A stretch of DNA of 20,194 nt from Bacteroidota bacterium. GTDB lineage: Bacteria; Bacteroidota; Ignavibacteria; T3Sed10-11. Shown here one piece after another: positions 1 through 8,237 of this stretch. The notes beneath the pieces are model-generated. The model had not been told where the DNA came from, did no database searches, and worked only from the letters and a program-made list of their open reading frames with translations. The translations under genes and the position numbers were made by a program. The stretch is from the NCBI GenBank assembly GCA_007128495.1, contig SKXH01000076.1, forward strand, positions 1 through 20,194, written 5' to 3'. The stretch's first letter is position 1; each line of letters opens with the position of its first letter.

Positions 1-755
1 AGAACGAGCTGCACGTCATAACGCTTCTTGACAATTTGGTAAGCTTGAATTACCCCGACCGGATCTTTTAACCGGTCGTATCTTGATATCTGCGTAATAA
101 TAGGACGCTCGGGATCCAACTCATATTTTTCAAGAATCGAATCGATAAAGTCCTGCTCGAGTTCCTTATTTTTATCTGCGAGCGGATCTATAGAGGGCGC
201 AATGAGAAATTGAGGTATAGGCAACTGCTGAGAAAAGTCGGGCATAGAAAAAACAGAAGCGTGATATTGCGTTACATAGTGCTGCAAGAAATCCCACAAC
301 TTCTTATTCGGCTGCGACACGTCGATATGACACCGCCATGCCCATTTCCTGCCGATCTCATTCTTTTTTTCTATTAACCCTGCCGGCTGCGGATCGTGTA
401 TCATGATCACATCGCCGTATAAATTCATAGTTTTCAGATTGTCGCGGGTGGTTTCCCGGAAAATTTCAAACATCTCCCCGGTAATATCGTTTCCGCTACC
501 GTGTAATGCGTTGTGAAACGCTTTCGTTACATTAAAGAATTCTTCGCTCCCCTTTATAACATCCCACGTTGCATTGACTCCCAGTTCATTGGTTAACGGC
601 ACCAGGCGGTGTAATATTTCCGCCACTCCCCCGCCGACGGGCGTTGAATTTATATGCTGCACCGTTCTATCGTTAATGTGTTCGGCAATCCGGTACAGTT
701 CATCGATAAATTGTGTCCCGACAATCGGTCGATATGCTTCGATGGATATAGACAT
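1..755 (-). CDS. treT: TreT-like trehalose synthase (GT4 glycosyltransferase), C-terminus cut by window edge
   Basis: The minus-strand frame is open from an ATG at 755 to the window edge, giving 251 complete codons. The start is supported by AGAAGGAA about 7 nt upstream. Visible marks are a glycine-rich donor-site loop TPVGGGVAEIL (residues 39-49), IHDPQPAGL (120-128), WRCHIDVS (140-147), and QISRYDRLKDP (222-232), which opens the C-terminal GT-B domain. These are typical of the trehalose synthase TreT / GT4 family, which joins a nucleoside-diphosphate-glucose to glucose to give trehalose, reversibly. Family members are roughly 400 residues, so about the last 150 are missing here only because of the window edge. 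It sits last of the visible genes, about 35 bp after the DUF5752-like gene, downstream of otsA and otsB. A related GT4 enzyme with another acceptor is possible, but the neighbours favour trehalose. Confidence 0.85.
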   Translation of the reverse strand, partial: MSISIEAYRPIVGTQFIDELYRIAEHINDRTVQHINSTPVGGGVAEILHRLVPLTNELGVNATWDVIKGSEEFFNVTKAFHNALHGSGNDITGEMFEIFRETTRDNLKTMNLYGDVIMIHDPQPAGLIEKKNEIGRKWAWRCHIDVSQPNKKLWDFLQHYVTQYHASVFSMPDFSQQLPIPQFLIAPSIDPLADKNKELEQDFIDSILEKYELDPERPIITQISRYDRLKDPVGVIQAYQIVKKRYDVQLV

Positions 756-789
756 GCAGTGTTCCTTCTATACGATATATAAAATGATG

Positions 790-1425
790 TTATTGATAGA
801 ATGATATGATACGTTCACGTAATTCTTCGAGTGTCAGAACATACGGATCGATCCGGTTGATCTTATCGGCAATATCCTGTGCTCCCATATCCGTCAGCCA
901 CAGACCGAAGTCGCTTGTCGATCGTTGGAGGCGGAGCCGTGATTCGAATACGTGGAAGTAAATTGAAAGCGGGGATATTTGGCGCAGGCATTCAAAAAAT
1001 TCAGCCACCGAACGTGCTTCTATGCCGGTCGGGAAAACGAAACTTTTCGCTTTACAGAAATAAAATTCTTCTCCCGGCGGGGCTTTTCGTGCCCGCTCCC
1101 CTTTTCTCTCTTGAAGGTGATTGGATATCGTTTGAACAATTGCATCGCGCAGATCACGGATTGTTATATAATCCAGCATATCTATTCCTGCAATTTGTTC
1201 GGCGAGTTTATGTTCCTGCAATGAAGCCGAAACCCACGATGCAAAATCATTATAAAACCGCCGACGAACGAAATGATGCTCAAGGTACGACGCATGGGTA
1301 TGATAAAAGATAGAAGCCCCGCCGACTTTTTTAATATGACCCAATAAATCGCGTACGGTTACGGCACGCAATCCTGTGGCCTGCACAAGTCTGCGTTCGG
1401 TATAAAAGCGAAAAATATTATTCAT
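790..1425 (-). CDS. DUF5752-type protein of unknown function with an internal tandem duplication
   Basis: A 211-aa soluble protein without signal peptide or membrane segments. It is built of two similar halves: residues about 5-100 and 120-210 each contain a block like SI(F/Y)(Y/F)H..(A/E)S.L (38-48 and 154-164), then an aromatic/W segment (FASWV 61-65, FGLWL 173-177), then I.(G/R)ID......T...LR..I (about 79-96 and 190-206). The spacing is alike in both halves. From memory this fits the DUF5752 family, which is recurrently found beside trehalose and glycosyltransferase genes; no catalytic motif is recognised. Its ATG overlaps the otsB stop by 4 bp (ATGA, 1422-1425), so the two are translationally coupled. 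A regulatory or scaffolding role in trehalose synthesis is only a guess from context. Confidence 0.8.
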   Translation of the reverse strand: MNNIFRFYTERRLVQATGLRAVTVRDLLGHIKKVGGASIFYHTHASYLEHHFVRRRFYNDFASWVSASLQEHKLAEQIAGIDMLDYITIRDLRDAIVQTISNHLQERKGERARKAPPGEEFYFCKAKSFVFPTGIEARSVAEFFECLRQISPLSIYFHVFESRLRLQRSTSDFGLWLTDMGAQDIADKINRIDPYVLTLEELRERIISFYQ

Positions 1426-2240
1426 GAAGCACCCGCTTTATCTAACAACCATTGCAGGAAGTATCGCACTTCGGTAGGATTATTGACAAAATACCGGGCC
1501 TCGGTCTTTACTTTAGCATCACGCGCTACTTTCACGGTAATCGCTGATTCATCGAGCGCTTTAAACGCATCTTCATCGGTTACATCGTCGCCGATATAAA
1601 TATTCGTCGCCCGTTTTTTGGCAATATTTTTTTGCATCCACTTAACTGCCTTGCCTTTGTTCCAGTTAATATTCGGACGGATCTCGACAACTTTTTTCCC
1701 GCGGGTCAGCTTGACAATGCCGCGGTCTATATAGCGGGCGGTTATCTCACCGACGAGGCGATTCAATTCCGGGACGTGCGATGCCGGCACCGAGCGATAA
1801 TGCACGCTGGAGGTGAGCGATTTGTTCTCTACCCACGCACCGGGAACGGTGAGAAGAACTTTATTCAGATCTTCCGAAATTTTATTGATCGTCCGGACAA
1901 GCTGTGCCGCGTTGGGCACTATTTCAGTGCGCTTCACACCGCTTATCTCAAGGCCGTGGTTACCGGCATAGTGAATTCCATTTAGATTAATAATTTCTTT
2001 GACATTCTCAAACGAACGTCCGCTAATAATTGCAACAAACACATTATCAAACTCACGAATTTTTGCCAGAATGCTTGTTATTTCTTGTGGGACCTTAACT
2101 TTATCGGGAGAGGATGCAATATGGGTAAGCGTGCCGTCGAAATCCAAAAACAGATTAACATTTTTCCGTTTCGATAGCCGTTCCTCAATCTGTTTGAGAT
2201 CGTCAAGAACATTTTTAAGTTTGCGGTTTCCCGGTGGCAT
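1422..2240 (-). CDS. otsB: Trehalose-6-phosphate phosphatase
   Basis: A 272-aa cytoplasmic HAD-superfamily phosphatase that removes phosphate from trehalose-6-phosphate, the second step of the OtsAB route. HAD motif I DFDGTL is at residues 33-38 (nucleophile D33, acid D35), motif II SGR at 73-75, the family signature GNHGLE at 93-98, KKVVEIRP at 182-189, WNKGKA at 193-198, and the Mg-binding GDDVTDEDAF at 217-226. All catalytic motifs are intact and the length is normal for bacterial OtsB. The ATG at 2240 has a strong AAGGAG 6 nt upstream. It lies 23 bp downstream of otsA and overlaps the DUF5752-like gene by 4 bp, so it is one operon. Confidence 0.96.
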   Translation of the reverse strand: MPPGNRKLKNVLDDLKQIEERLSKRKNVNLFLDFDGTLTHIASSPDKVKVPQEITSILAKIREFDNVFVAIISGRSFENVKEIINLNGIHYAGNHGLEISGVKRTEIVPNAAQLVRTINKISEDLNKVLLTVPGAWVENKSLTSSVHYRSVPASHVPELNRLVGEITARYIDRGIVKLTRGKKVVEIRPNINWNKGKAVKWMQKNIAKKRATNIYIGDDVTDEDAFKALDESAITVKVARDAKVKTEARYFVNNPTEVRYFLQWLLDKAGAS

Positions 2241-2263
2241 ATTTTTCTCCTTATAGATTTATT

Positions 2264-3730
2264 CTATAGTATTTCTTTTTCTACGGCTTTGAGATTATCG
2301 TTGATCCAGTCGTAAATATTATGTGTTTGTACATACGCTCTCATTTTTTGCATTCGCCGCCTCTTCTCTGCCTCGGGCATTTCAATACCCTTTTTTATCA
2401 TATCCGCAAATTGTTCGATATCAAACGGATTGATTATAATCGCACGGTCGAGCTCTGCAACAGCACCGACGAACTCACTCAGAATCAGCACACCTTTTTC
2501 GTCGACCTGTGATGCGATATATTCTTTCGCTACCAGATTCATCCCGTCAACAATTGAGCTTACAATCGCCATATCTGCAATGCGGTAATAATTTACTAAC
2601 TCCCGGTGCGATACATTAGTTGAGTAATAAATAATCGGCTTCCAGTTATCAGTACTAAATTCTCTGTTGATTTCGTCGATCAGCTTTTCGATGCTCTCCT
2701 TGAGCTCACTGTATTCCTGTATTTTTGTCCGCGATGGTACTGCAATCTGAATAAACGTAAAGCGTTCACGATATTCGGGGTACTTTTTCAGGAACAATTT
2801 AATCGCCTGAACGCGTTCATAAATACCTTTGCTATAATCAAGCCGATCGACACCGATGCCGACATATTTATCCTCTATTTTTAATTTCCGTTTTATTTCC
2901 GTCAGTTTAGACTGAATTTTATCGCGTCGGGTCATTTGATCGAACTTATCATAATCAATACTAATGGGCAGCGGTATTAACCGTGTCTCACGTCCATTGT
3001 ATGTAATGCGGTTTTCTTTCCGGTCGACGGAAGCATCCAACTCCTGTTCAACTGTTTCTAAAAAATTCTGACAATACCGGTTTATATGGAATGCAATCAA
3101 ATCGCAGCCGAGCATGCCTTTTAATATTTCCTGTCGCTGCGGAATTACTCTGAATATCTCCCACGGCGGCCATGGTATATGCCAGAACATCGAGATCGTA
3201 AGGTCGCTCATCCGGTTTCGCAGCATATACGGTAACACGGTAAAATGATAGTCCTGTATCCAGATCACATCTCTATCATTATCGATTTCAGGGATGATCG
3301 AGTCGGCAAATTTACGGTTTACTTCAAAATAACGCTGCCAATGACGCATACTAAAACGGGCTTTCTCAATAAGCATATGACTCAGCGGCCACAATGCTTG
3401 ATTTGCATAACCGTAATAGAAACCGTCTACCTCCTTTTGATCAAGCCATACCCGTTTGAGTGTGTAAGCAGGATCATCCGGCGGTACCATTACTTTATCG
3501 TTCCCGTCACACACCTCCTTATCCGCACTACCGCTCCCCCAGGCAATCCACGTACCCCGGATCGCCCGCATAACCGGATCGAGTGCTGCGGTCAACCCCC
3601 CGGCAGGGGTATCGACTTTGATTCCGTGTTTTGTTTTTCTGTGAATATATGGTTCTCGGTTTGATACAAGGATTAGAGATCGATCGGCAAAACGTTCGCG
3701 GTATAATTGACTGATTGTTTCTGCATTCAC
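2264..3730 (-). CDS. otsA: Alpha,alpha-trehalose-6-phosphate synthase (GT20)
   Basis: A 488-aa GT20 enzyme that transfers glucose from a nucleotide sugar to glucose-6-phosphate. Motifs run in order: LVSNREPY (21-28), TPAGGL (41-46), IQDYH (158-162, with the substrate-binding Asp), WHIPWPP (183-189, the catalytic-His motif), VDRLDYSKG (294-302, with the Arg/Lys pair that binds donor phosphates), DGMNLVAKEY (395-404) and SEFVGAVAEL (418-427). All known active-site positions of the family are filled and the length is normal. The start is a GTG at 3730 with GAGG 9 nt upstream; the nearby ATG is out of frame. Glucosylglycerol-phosphate synthase is a sister family, but adjacency to otsB and TreT favours trehalose. 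Confidence 0.96.
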   Translation of the reverse strand: MNAETISQLYRERFADRSLILVSNREPYIHRKTKHGIKVDTPAGGLTAALDPVMRAIRGTWIAWGSGSADKEVCDGNDKVMVPPDDPAYTLKRVWLDQKEVDGFYYGYANQALWPLSHMLIEKARFSMRHWQRYFEVNRKFADSIIPEIDNDRDVIWIQDYHFTVLPYMLRNRMSDLTISMFWHIPWPPWEIFRVIPQRQEILKGMLGCDLIAFHINRYCQNFLETVEQELDASVDRKENRITYNGRETRLIPLPISIDYDKFDQMTRRDKIQSKLTEIKRKLKIEDKYVGIGVDRLDYSKGIYERVQAIKLFLKKYPEYRERFTFIQIAVPSRTKIQEYSELKESIEKLIDEINREFSTDNWKPIIYYSTNVSHRELVNYYRIADMAIVSSIVDGMNLVAKEYIASQVDEKGVLILSEFVGAVAELDRAIIINPFDIEQFADMIKKGIEMPEAEKRRRMQKMRAYVQTHNIYDWINDNLKAVEKEIL

Positions 3731-3769
3731 GTGGGAAAACCTCTATAGCTTTTGTCGAACACCGTGATA

Positions 3770-3976
3770 TTATTGTTCTAACTTACTCTTCAACTCTTCC
3801 AGTATAGTGTTCACGTCAACATTTTCTTCTTTACAAATATCTTCAAGTGTCTTGACTCTGGCAGAAATACTTGTGAAATTGGTATCTTTGAAATGCCTTT
3901 TCAATACGGATTCTGCTTCGGGGTGCAGATGTAACAACACGCTTAACGGGGTGTCGGGTTTAATTTCAATTCTCAT
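3770..3976 (-). CDS. Small DUF1858/ScdA_N-like protein without cysteines
   Basis: A 68-aa protein. The pattern is I.PDTPLSVLLHLHPEAESVLKRHF near the N-terminus, then a linker, then TLEDICKEENVDVNTILEEL, which is the layout of the DUF1858 / ScdA N-terminal fold (T...vl..yP.a..vf...g ... tleeac...gld...ll.eL). Only one cysteine is present (in DICKEE), and the usual cysteine pair in the middle of redox-type members is absent. The ATG at 3976 is chosen over a TTG two codons earlier because GGAGG lies 6 nt upstream of the ATG and abuts the TTG. It is 39 bp upstream of otsA on the same strand, so it is probably the first gene of the trehalose operon. Function unknown. Confidence 0.65.
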   Translation of the reverse strand: MRIEIKPDTPLSVLLHLHPEAESVLKRHFKDTNFTSISARVKTLEDICKEENVDVNTILEELKSKLEQ

Positions 3977-4124
3977 GTGCAACCTCCAATGGTTCTCATA
4001 ATCAAATTTTTCACAATTATCCCTTGATACTTACAAGAAAATGAAAAAAATGAAAAAAGCAAATAAAATTGCTATATTTAGGGAATAGATTATAAAATTT
4101 TAACAAAAAAATCAAAAATTCCGT

Positions 4125-4586
4125 GTGAAACACTATATTCTCGACGGGCACAACATTATATATAAGAATAGTAGCAATCAACCACGAAGCACCTCCGGCC
4201 GGGCGCAGGCGTGCAACGGCCTGATAATGCGATGTCAAGGTCTCATAGCCGGTACTACGAATAAATGCACCGTATTCTTCGACGGTCACCCACCCGGCGA
4301 GATCGCGACAGGCATCAAAAACGTGCAGGTCACGTTTTCATATGACCGCGAGGCAGATACCATCATTAAATCGTTCATCGAGCGGAGTAAAAATCCACGT
4401 AATCTCATCGTTGTCTCCGATGATACCGAAATAAAAAATTTCGCACGGGTTCACAGTTGTACTATTCTATCGGTCGCTGCTTTTCTAAAGAAGATCAACG
4501 AGTCCGGAAAAACCGTCGATTCAGAAAAACCTTCAGTCGATGACCTATCGATTCATGAATGGTTAAAAATCTTTAACAAAAAATAA
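4125..4586 (+). CDS. YacP/NYN (PIN-like) RNase-family protein
   Basis: A 153-aa cytoplasmic protein. It starts with a beta-strand and acidic motif typical of NYN/YacP domains, YILDGHNIIY (residues 4-13, Asp7). FFDGH follows (51-55, Asp53), then FSYDREADTIIKSFIE (71-86, Asp74/Asp78) and LIVVSDDTEIKNFA (94-107, Asp99/Asp100). These acidic residues are where PIN/NYN nucleases bind metal. YacP-type proteins (for example Rae1 of Bacillus) are ribosome-associated mRNA endonucleases; assigning that exact role here is inference. The start is GTG at 4125, with no Shine-Dalgarno but an A-rich leader, as often seen in Bacteroidota. It is transcribed away from the trehalose genes and stands 66 bp before crtI. 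Confidence 0.8.
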   Translation: MKHYILDGHNIIYKNSSNQPRSTSGRAQACNGLIMRCQGLIAGTTNKCTVFFDGHPPGEIATGIKNVQVTFSYDREADTIIKSFIERSKNPRNLIVVSDDTEIKNFARVHSCTILSVAAFLKKINESGKTVDSEKPSVDDLSIHEWLKIFNKK

Positions 4587-4652
4587 CCGGCTTGAAACTT
4601 TCATTCACGGTTTGTGGTTGTTTAATTATTCTCACTTCACTATTAACAATTT

Positions 4653-6146
4653 ATGAATAAAAAAACCGCTCTTATAATCGGATCGGGACTCGGCGGAATG
4701 GCTACAGCATTACGCTTATCCTCTCTGGGGTATCCTGTGACGATACTTGAGAAGCACTCATCACCGGGTGGCAGACTCAACCAGATAAAAATCGATGGAT
4801 TTACGTTCGATCTGGGCCCGTCGTTTATGAGCATGAGTTATGAGCTCACGGAGTTATTCAAGAGTTGCAATCTTGATATTCCCGTTCAGTTGATTCCGCT
4901 CGATCCCGTGTATCAGGTTTTTTTTGAAGGTAAGGATAAACCGTATCGAATCTGGAAAGATCTGTCAAAGCTTGAACAGGAATTTGCCGCCATCGAACCG
5001 GACTTCGCTGCAAAAGCGCAGCGATATCTGAAACGGGCCGGGTCTATTTTCCATGATACCGAGTACCGTGTCGTAAAAAAGAACTTTTACAACAAGCTCG
5101 ACTATCTGTTAAAACTCACCCGCGTGCCGCCGAAACATTTACCGTTCTTATTCAGGAATTTGTGGGAGGAAGTCGAAAACACTTTTTCATCCGAGGAGGT
5201 ACGGATCATATTCTCATTGGTCGCTTTTTTCCTCGGGTCGACACCGTTTAAGACTCCAGCAATATATACCATACTCAACTACACCGAACTGGAACACGAC
5301 GGATACTGGAAAATTCAGGGCGGTATGTACCGCCTTGTCGAAGAGATGATTAAGCTTTTAAAGGAGAAAAATGTTGAGATAATTTACAACACCGAAATCA
5401 CCGGTATTGAATCCTCGAATGGAAATGTGGCGGCAGTCACCGATCAGCATGGCAAACGATGGCCGGCCGATATTTTTATTGCCAATGCCGATGCCGCCGC
5501 ATTCCGCGGAACCGTATTGAACCGCCCCCGTTACTCGGAGCAAAAGCTCGATAAGATGGATTGGACCCTTGCACCGTTTACCATATACCTCGGCGTCCGG
5601 GGAAAGATCGACGGTTTACTTCACCATAATTATTTCCTTGGTAATAATTTCCGGGGATACGCCGATGAAATTTTTACTTCGTCTATCAATCCGCAGAAAC
5701 CGTATTATTATGTAAATGTTCCGTCAAAGTCGTATCATGAATGTGCACCCGACGGATGTGAAAATGTCTTGATTTTGTGTCCTGTCCCGGATCTGCGCTT
5801 CAAAAAGAATTGGGACGACAAAGAAAAGCTCGCCGATACGATTATCGACGATCTGTCCAAACGAACCGGTTATGACATAACCAAGAACATTATCGTTCGT
5901 AAAACGCTGAGCCCGGTTGATTGGTCGCAAATGCTGAACCTATATAAAGGTTCGGGGCTGGGTCTGGCACACGGAATGAATCAGGTTGGAGCGTTTCGGC
6001 CGCGCAACAAAGATGAAAAATTTTCAAATCTCTATTATGTCGGTGCATCGACGGTACCCGGCACGGGATTACCGATGGTTATTATCAGCTCGAAACTTGT
6101 ATTAGAAAGAATACTGAACGACAATGGATCTGTACTCGAAAATTAG
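4653..6146 (+). CDS. crtI: CrtI-type phytoene desaturase
   Basis: A 497-aa FAD-dependent desaturase of the CrtI/CrtN family that converts phytoene stepwise to neurosporene or lycopene. The N-terminal dinucleotide-binding fold is GSGLGG (10-15) followed by the acidic strand end ILEKHSSPGGR (31-41). The body has the FDLGPS motif of the family, and the C-terminus carries NLYKGSGLGLAHGMNQVGAF and YYVGASTVPGTGLPMV (from residue 461), typical of phytoene desaturases. It is the first gene of the carotenoid operon. No clear Shine-Dalgarno precedes the ATG; the leader is AT-rich. Its 3' end overlaps crtB by 23 bp. A second desaturase paralogue lies at 8216-9712; this copy is the more CrtI-like and is next to crtB. 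Confidence 0.92.
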   Translation: MNKKTALIIGSGLGGMATALRLSSLGYPVTILEKHSSPGGRLNQIKIDGFTFDLGPSFMSMSYELTELFKSCNLDIPVQLIPLDPVYQVFFEGKDKPYRIWKDLSKLEQEFAAIEPDFAAKAQRYLKRAGSIFHDTEYRVVKKNFYNKLDYLLKLTRVPPKHLPFLFRNLWEEVENTFSSEEVRIIFSLVAFFLGSTPFKTPAIYTILNYTELEHDGYWKIQGGMYRLVEEMIKLLKEKNVEIIYNTEITGIESSNGNVAAVTDQHGKRWPADIFIANADAAAFRGTVLNRPRYSEQKLDKMDWTLAPFTIYLGVRGKIDGLLHHNYFLGNNFRGYADEIFTSSINPQKPYYYVNVPSKSYHECAPDGCENVLILCPVPDLRFKKNWDDKEKLADTIIDDLSKRTGYDITKNIIVRKTLSPVDWSQMLNLYKGSGLGLAHGMNQVGAFRPRNKDEKFSNLYYVGASTVPGTGLPMVIISSKLVLERILNDNGSVLEN

Positions 6147-6957
6147 CTTTCAGATAAGCAAATCCGTCACCACACATTATAGCACCTCATTCAGTCTGGG
6201 AATCATTGCCTTCTCATCGAAATATAAGGATGCAATCTATTCCATATACGGCTTCGTGCGCATCGCAGACGAGATCGTCGATACGTTTAACGGTCACGAA
6301 AAACAGGAGATGTTTGAGGAGTTCCGGTGCGAAACATATAAAGCGATAAACCGCGGGATATCGACGAACCCGGTACTTCACGCATTCCAACAAACTGTAA
6401 ACCGGTATCAAATCGACCGGGAATATATCGATGCCTTTTTACAGAGCATGGAACTGGATATTACCAATACTCACTACCAACGCCCGCTGTACGCTAAATA
6501 TGTCTACGGGTCGGCCGAGGTCGTCGGCCTGATGTGTTTGAAAATATTTTGCGACGGAAAGGACGAGTTGTTCAACCGGCTTATCACTCCGGCGCGGGCA
6601 CTCGGCTCGGCATTTCAAAAAGTTAATTTTCTCAGAGATATAAAGAGCGATCTCAACGAACGCGGCCGGATTTATCTCCCGGGTATCAGCAATTCGTCTT
6701 CCATTACAAACGATGAAAAAACGAAATTGGAGATGGAGATCGAGCAGGAATTCCGGTCGGCTTTGCCGGGGATATTACAACTGCCGGCAGGGTCCCGGCT
6801 CGGGGTCTACTCGGCGTACCTTTACTATAAAGTTTTATTTAAAAAAATTCGGAGAACACATGTTAATGAATTAATGCAGCGCCGGGTGAGAATCTCCGAT
6901 CTTACCAAGCTTATCTTACTGCTCACATCAATAATAACGATCAGGTTCCAGAAATAA
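6124..6957 (+). CDS. crtB: Phytoene synthase
   Basis: A 277-aa squalene/phytoene synthase that condenses two geranylgeranyl diphosphates to phytoene, the first committed carotenoid step. Both aspartate-rich Mg/diphosphate-binding motifs are present: DEIVD at residues 49-53 and DIKSD at 172-176 (in KVNFLRDIKSD, followed by RIYLP). YGSAEVVGLMCL (128-139) is also typical. Length is close to the family norm. It overlaps crtI by 23 bp, which implies translational coupling, and ends 1 bp before the next gene. C30 dehydrosqualene synthases (CrtM) look similar, but the downstream cyclase, CruF and CrtD genes fit a C40 pathway. Confidence 0.93.
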   Translation: MDLYSKISFQISKSVTTHYSTSFSLGIIAFSSKYKDAIYSIYGFVRIADEIVDTFNGHEKQEMFEEFRCETYKAINRGISTNPVLHAFQQTVNRYQIDREYIDAFLQSMELDITNTHYQRPLYAKYVYGSAEVVGLMCLKIFCDGKDELFNRLITPARALGSAFQKVNFLRDIKSDLNERGRIYLPGISNSSSITNDEKTKLEMEIEQEFRSALPGILQLPAGSRLGVYSAYLYYKVLFKKIRRTHVNELMQRRVRISDLTKLILLLTSIITIRFQK

Positions 6958-6958
6958 T

Positions 6959-7576
6959 ATGAAGCATACAGCGATCGTAATATGTTTAATGATCATACTG
7001 GTTTCGGTAAACCTTGCAACCGAAGTTAACGGAGCCGTTTCAACATCCGAAGAACTCACCGAAGAGAGAATGACATTCATCCGGCACGGGTTTTATGAGT
7101 CGGTTGAAAGTCATTCCAAGACCGATCGTATGATCGAATATATAGAATCCACTTTTACCGAAGAATTTATATTTAATGAACCGGTGCTATTGGCTTACTA
7201 CGGCGCCTTAAACGCCCTGAAAGCCAAACACGTCTTCAATCCGTTCTCCAAAATTTCATATCTCCGCTCGGCTCTCCGGAAACTTGAAGAGGCAACGTAT
7301 GAAGGCGCATGTAAAATCGAAGTGCGATTTTTGAGGTTTTCAGTTCTGCATAATATCCCGTCATTCCTCGGATACCGGGAGGAACTGGAAAACGAAACGA
7401 ATGCAGTGTACGAATTGCTGCTCGTTGATGAACAGTACCGAGACCTTGATCACAGGATGACTCTCAACGTAATCGAATTCATTCTCGAATCGAACCGTTT
7501 CGACGAAGAGCGCCATCAACAATTACAGTCACTCGAAAAGCAGTTAAAGGTTAATGAGCACGTATCTACTGATTAA
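6959..7576 (+). CDS. Exported protein of unknown function within the carotenoid operon
   Basis: A 205-aa protein with a clear N-terminal signal peptide (MKHTAIVICLMIILVSVNLA, cleavage probably near VNGA at about 26-27). The mature part is mainly helical and charged, with the conserved-looking blocks YYGALNALKAKHVFNPFSKISYL (about 80-102) and CKIEVRFLRFSVLHNIPSFLGYR (about 117-139). I recall similar exported proteins of unknown function in Bacteroidota, but I know no function. It starts 1 bp after the crtB stop and its 3' end overlaps the lycopene cyclase by 23 bp, so it is certainly co-expressed with carotenoid synthesis. A periplasmic or envelope role linked to pigment placement is possible but unproven. 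Confidence 0.85.
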   Translation: MKHTAIVICLMIILVSVNLATEVNGAVSTSEELTEERMTFIRHGFYESVESHSKTDRMIEYIESTFTEEFIFNEPVLLAYYGALNALKAKHVFNPFSKISYLRSALRKLEEATYEGACKIEVRFLRFSVLHNIPSFLGYREELENETNAVYELLLVDEQYRDLDHRMTLNVIEFILESNRFDEERHQQLQSLEKQLKVNEHVSTD

Positions 7577-8237
7577 TATACTTATCATATCAATTCCCCT
7601 CCTCTTCTCATTCGAACGCAAGATCCGGTTCTACCGGAGATTACCATCGGTTGGTGTGTCGGTGCTGGTCGTGGGTACCGCCTATCTTATCTGGGATGCT
7701 GCGGCAACGGCACGAGGTCATTGGGGATTTAATCCGGAACATGTTCTCGGTATACGGATCGCCGGTCTGCCCGTTGAGGAAATTCTCTTTTTTGTTACCG
7801 TTCCTTATGCGTGTCTGTTTTTATATGAAACAATCAGGGTTTACATTCGCGAGTACAGCTTCCCGCTCTCCGGGTGGTTTCAAAGGTCGATTGCTATCGT
7901 TTGTATCATCGCTGCGGTATACTTTTCACATCAGCCGTACACACAAACGGTCTTCATTTTTACAGGACTTTTCTTTATACTATCTTCGATACTGGATTTA
8001 CAGATGCTCCGGTCAAATATATTCTGGTTCTATATTGTATTGACATATTTACCATTTTTTATTGTCAATTACACACTCACATCGATTCCGGTGGTAACGT
8101 ACGGCGATTTTGCATTTTCCGGTATCCGGTTCACAACAATACCGATCGAGGACTTTCTTTATTCGTTTTCGCTGCTCGGGTTTAATGTATTAGTGTATCG
8201 ATTTGTTATAAAAAGATGGCAGCCACACCTAAAATAG
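7554..8237 (+). CDS. crtYcd: Fused CrtYc/CrtYd-type lycopene cyclase
   Basis: A 227-aa integral membrane protein with about six or seven hydrophobic helices. It contains two copies of the lycopene cyclase domain. The first half carries HWGFNPEHVLGIRIAGLPVEEILFF with PVEEILFF at 73-80; the second carries YGDFAFSGIRFTTIPIEDFLYSF with PIED at 197-200. The two acidic pairs (EE and ED) are the hallmark of the heterodimeric CrtYc/CrtYd cyclases, fused here in one chain as in Myxococcus and some Bacteroidota. It makes beta-ionone ends from lycopene; with CruF present, one-ended cyclisation to gamma-carotene is expected. The start overlaps the exported protein by 23 bp, and the 3' end overlaps the next desaturase by 22 bp. 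Confidence 0.9.
   Translation: MSTYLLINILIISIPLLFSFERKIRFYRRLPSVGVSVLVVGTAYLIWDAAATARGHWGFNPEHVLGIRIAGLPVEEILFFVTVPYACLFLYETIRVYIREYSFPLSGWFQRSIAIVCIIAAVYFSHQPYTQTVFIFTGLFFILSSILDLQMLRSNIFWFYIVLTYLPFFIVNYTLTSIPVVTYGDFAFSGIRFTTIPIEDFLYSFSLLGFNVLVYRFVIKRWQPHLK

Noticed and set aside
879..1313. Plus-strand open frame of 144 codons
   Set aside because: Entirely antisense to the DUF5752-like gene, which has clear internal repeat structure and operon coupling; a shadow frame.
4017..4289. Minus-strand open frame of 90 codons
   Set aside because: Overlaps the YacP-like gene, whose acidic motifs are well conserved; the predicted peptide is low-complexity at its C-terminus.
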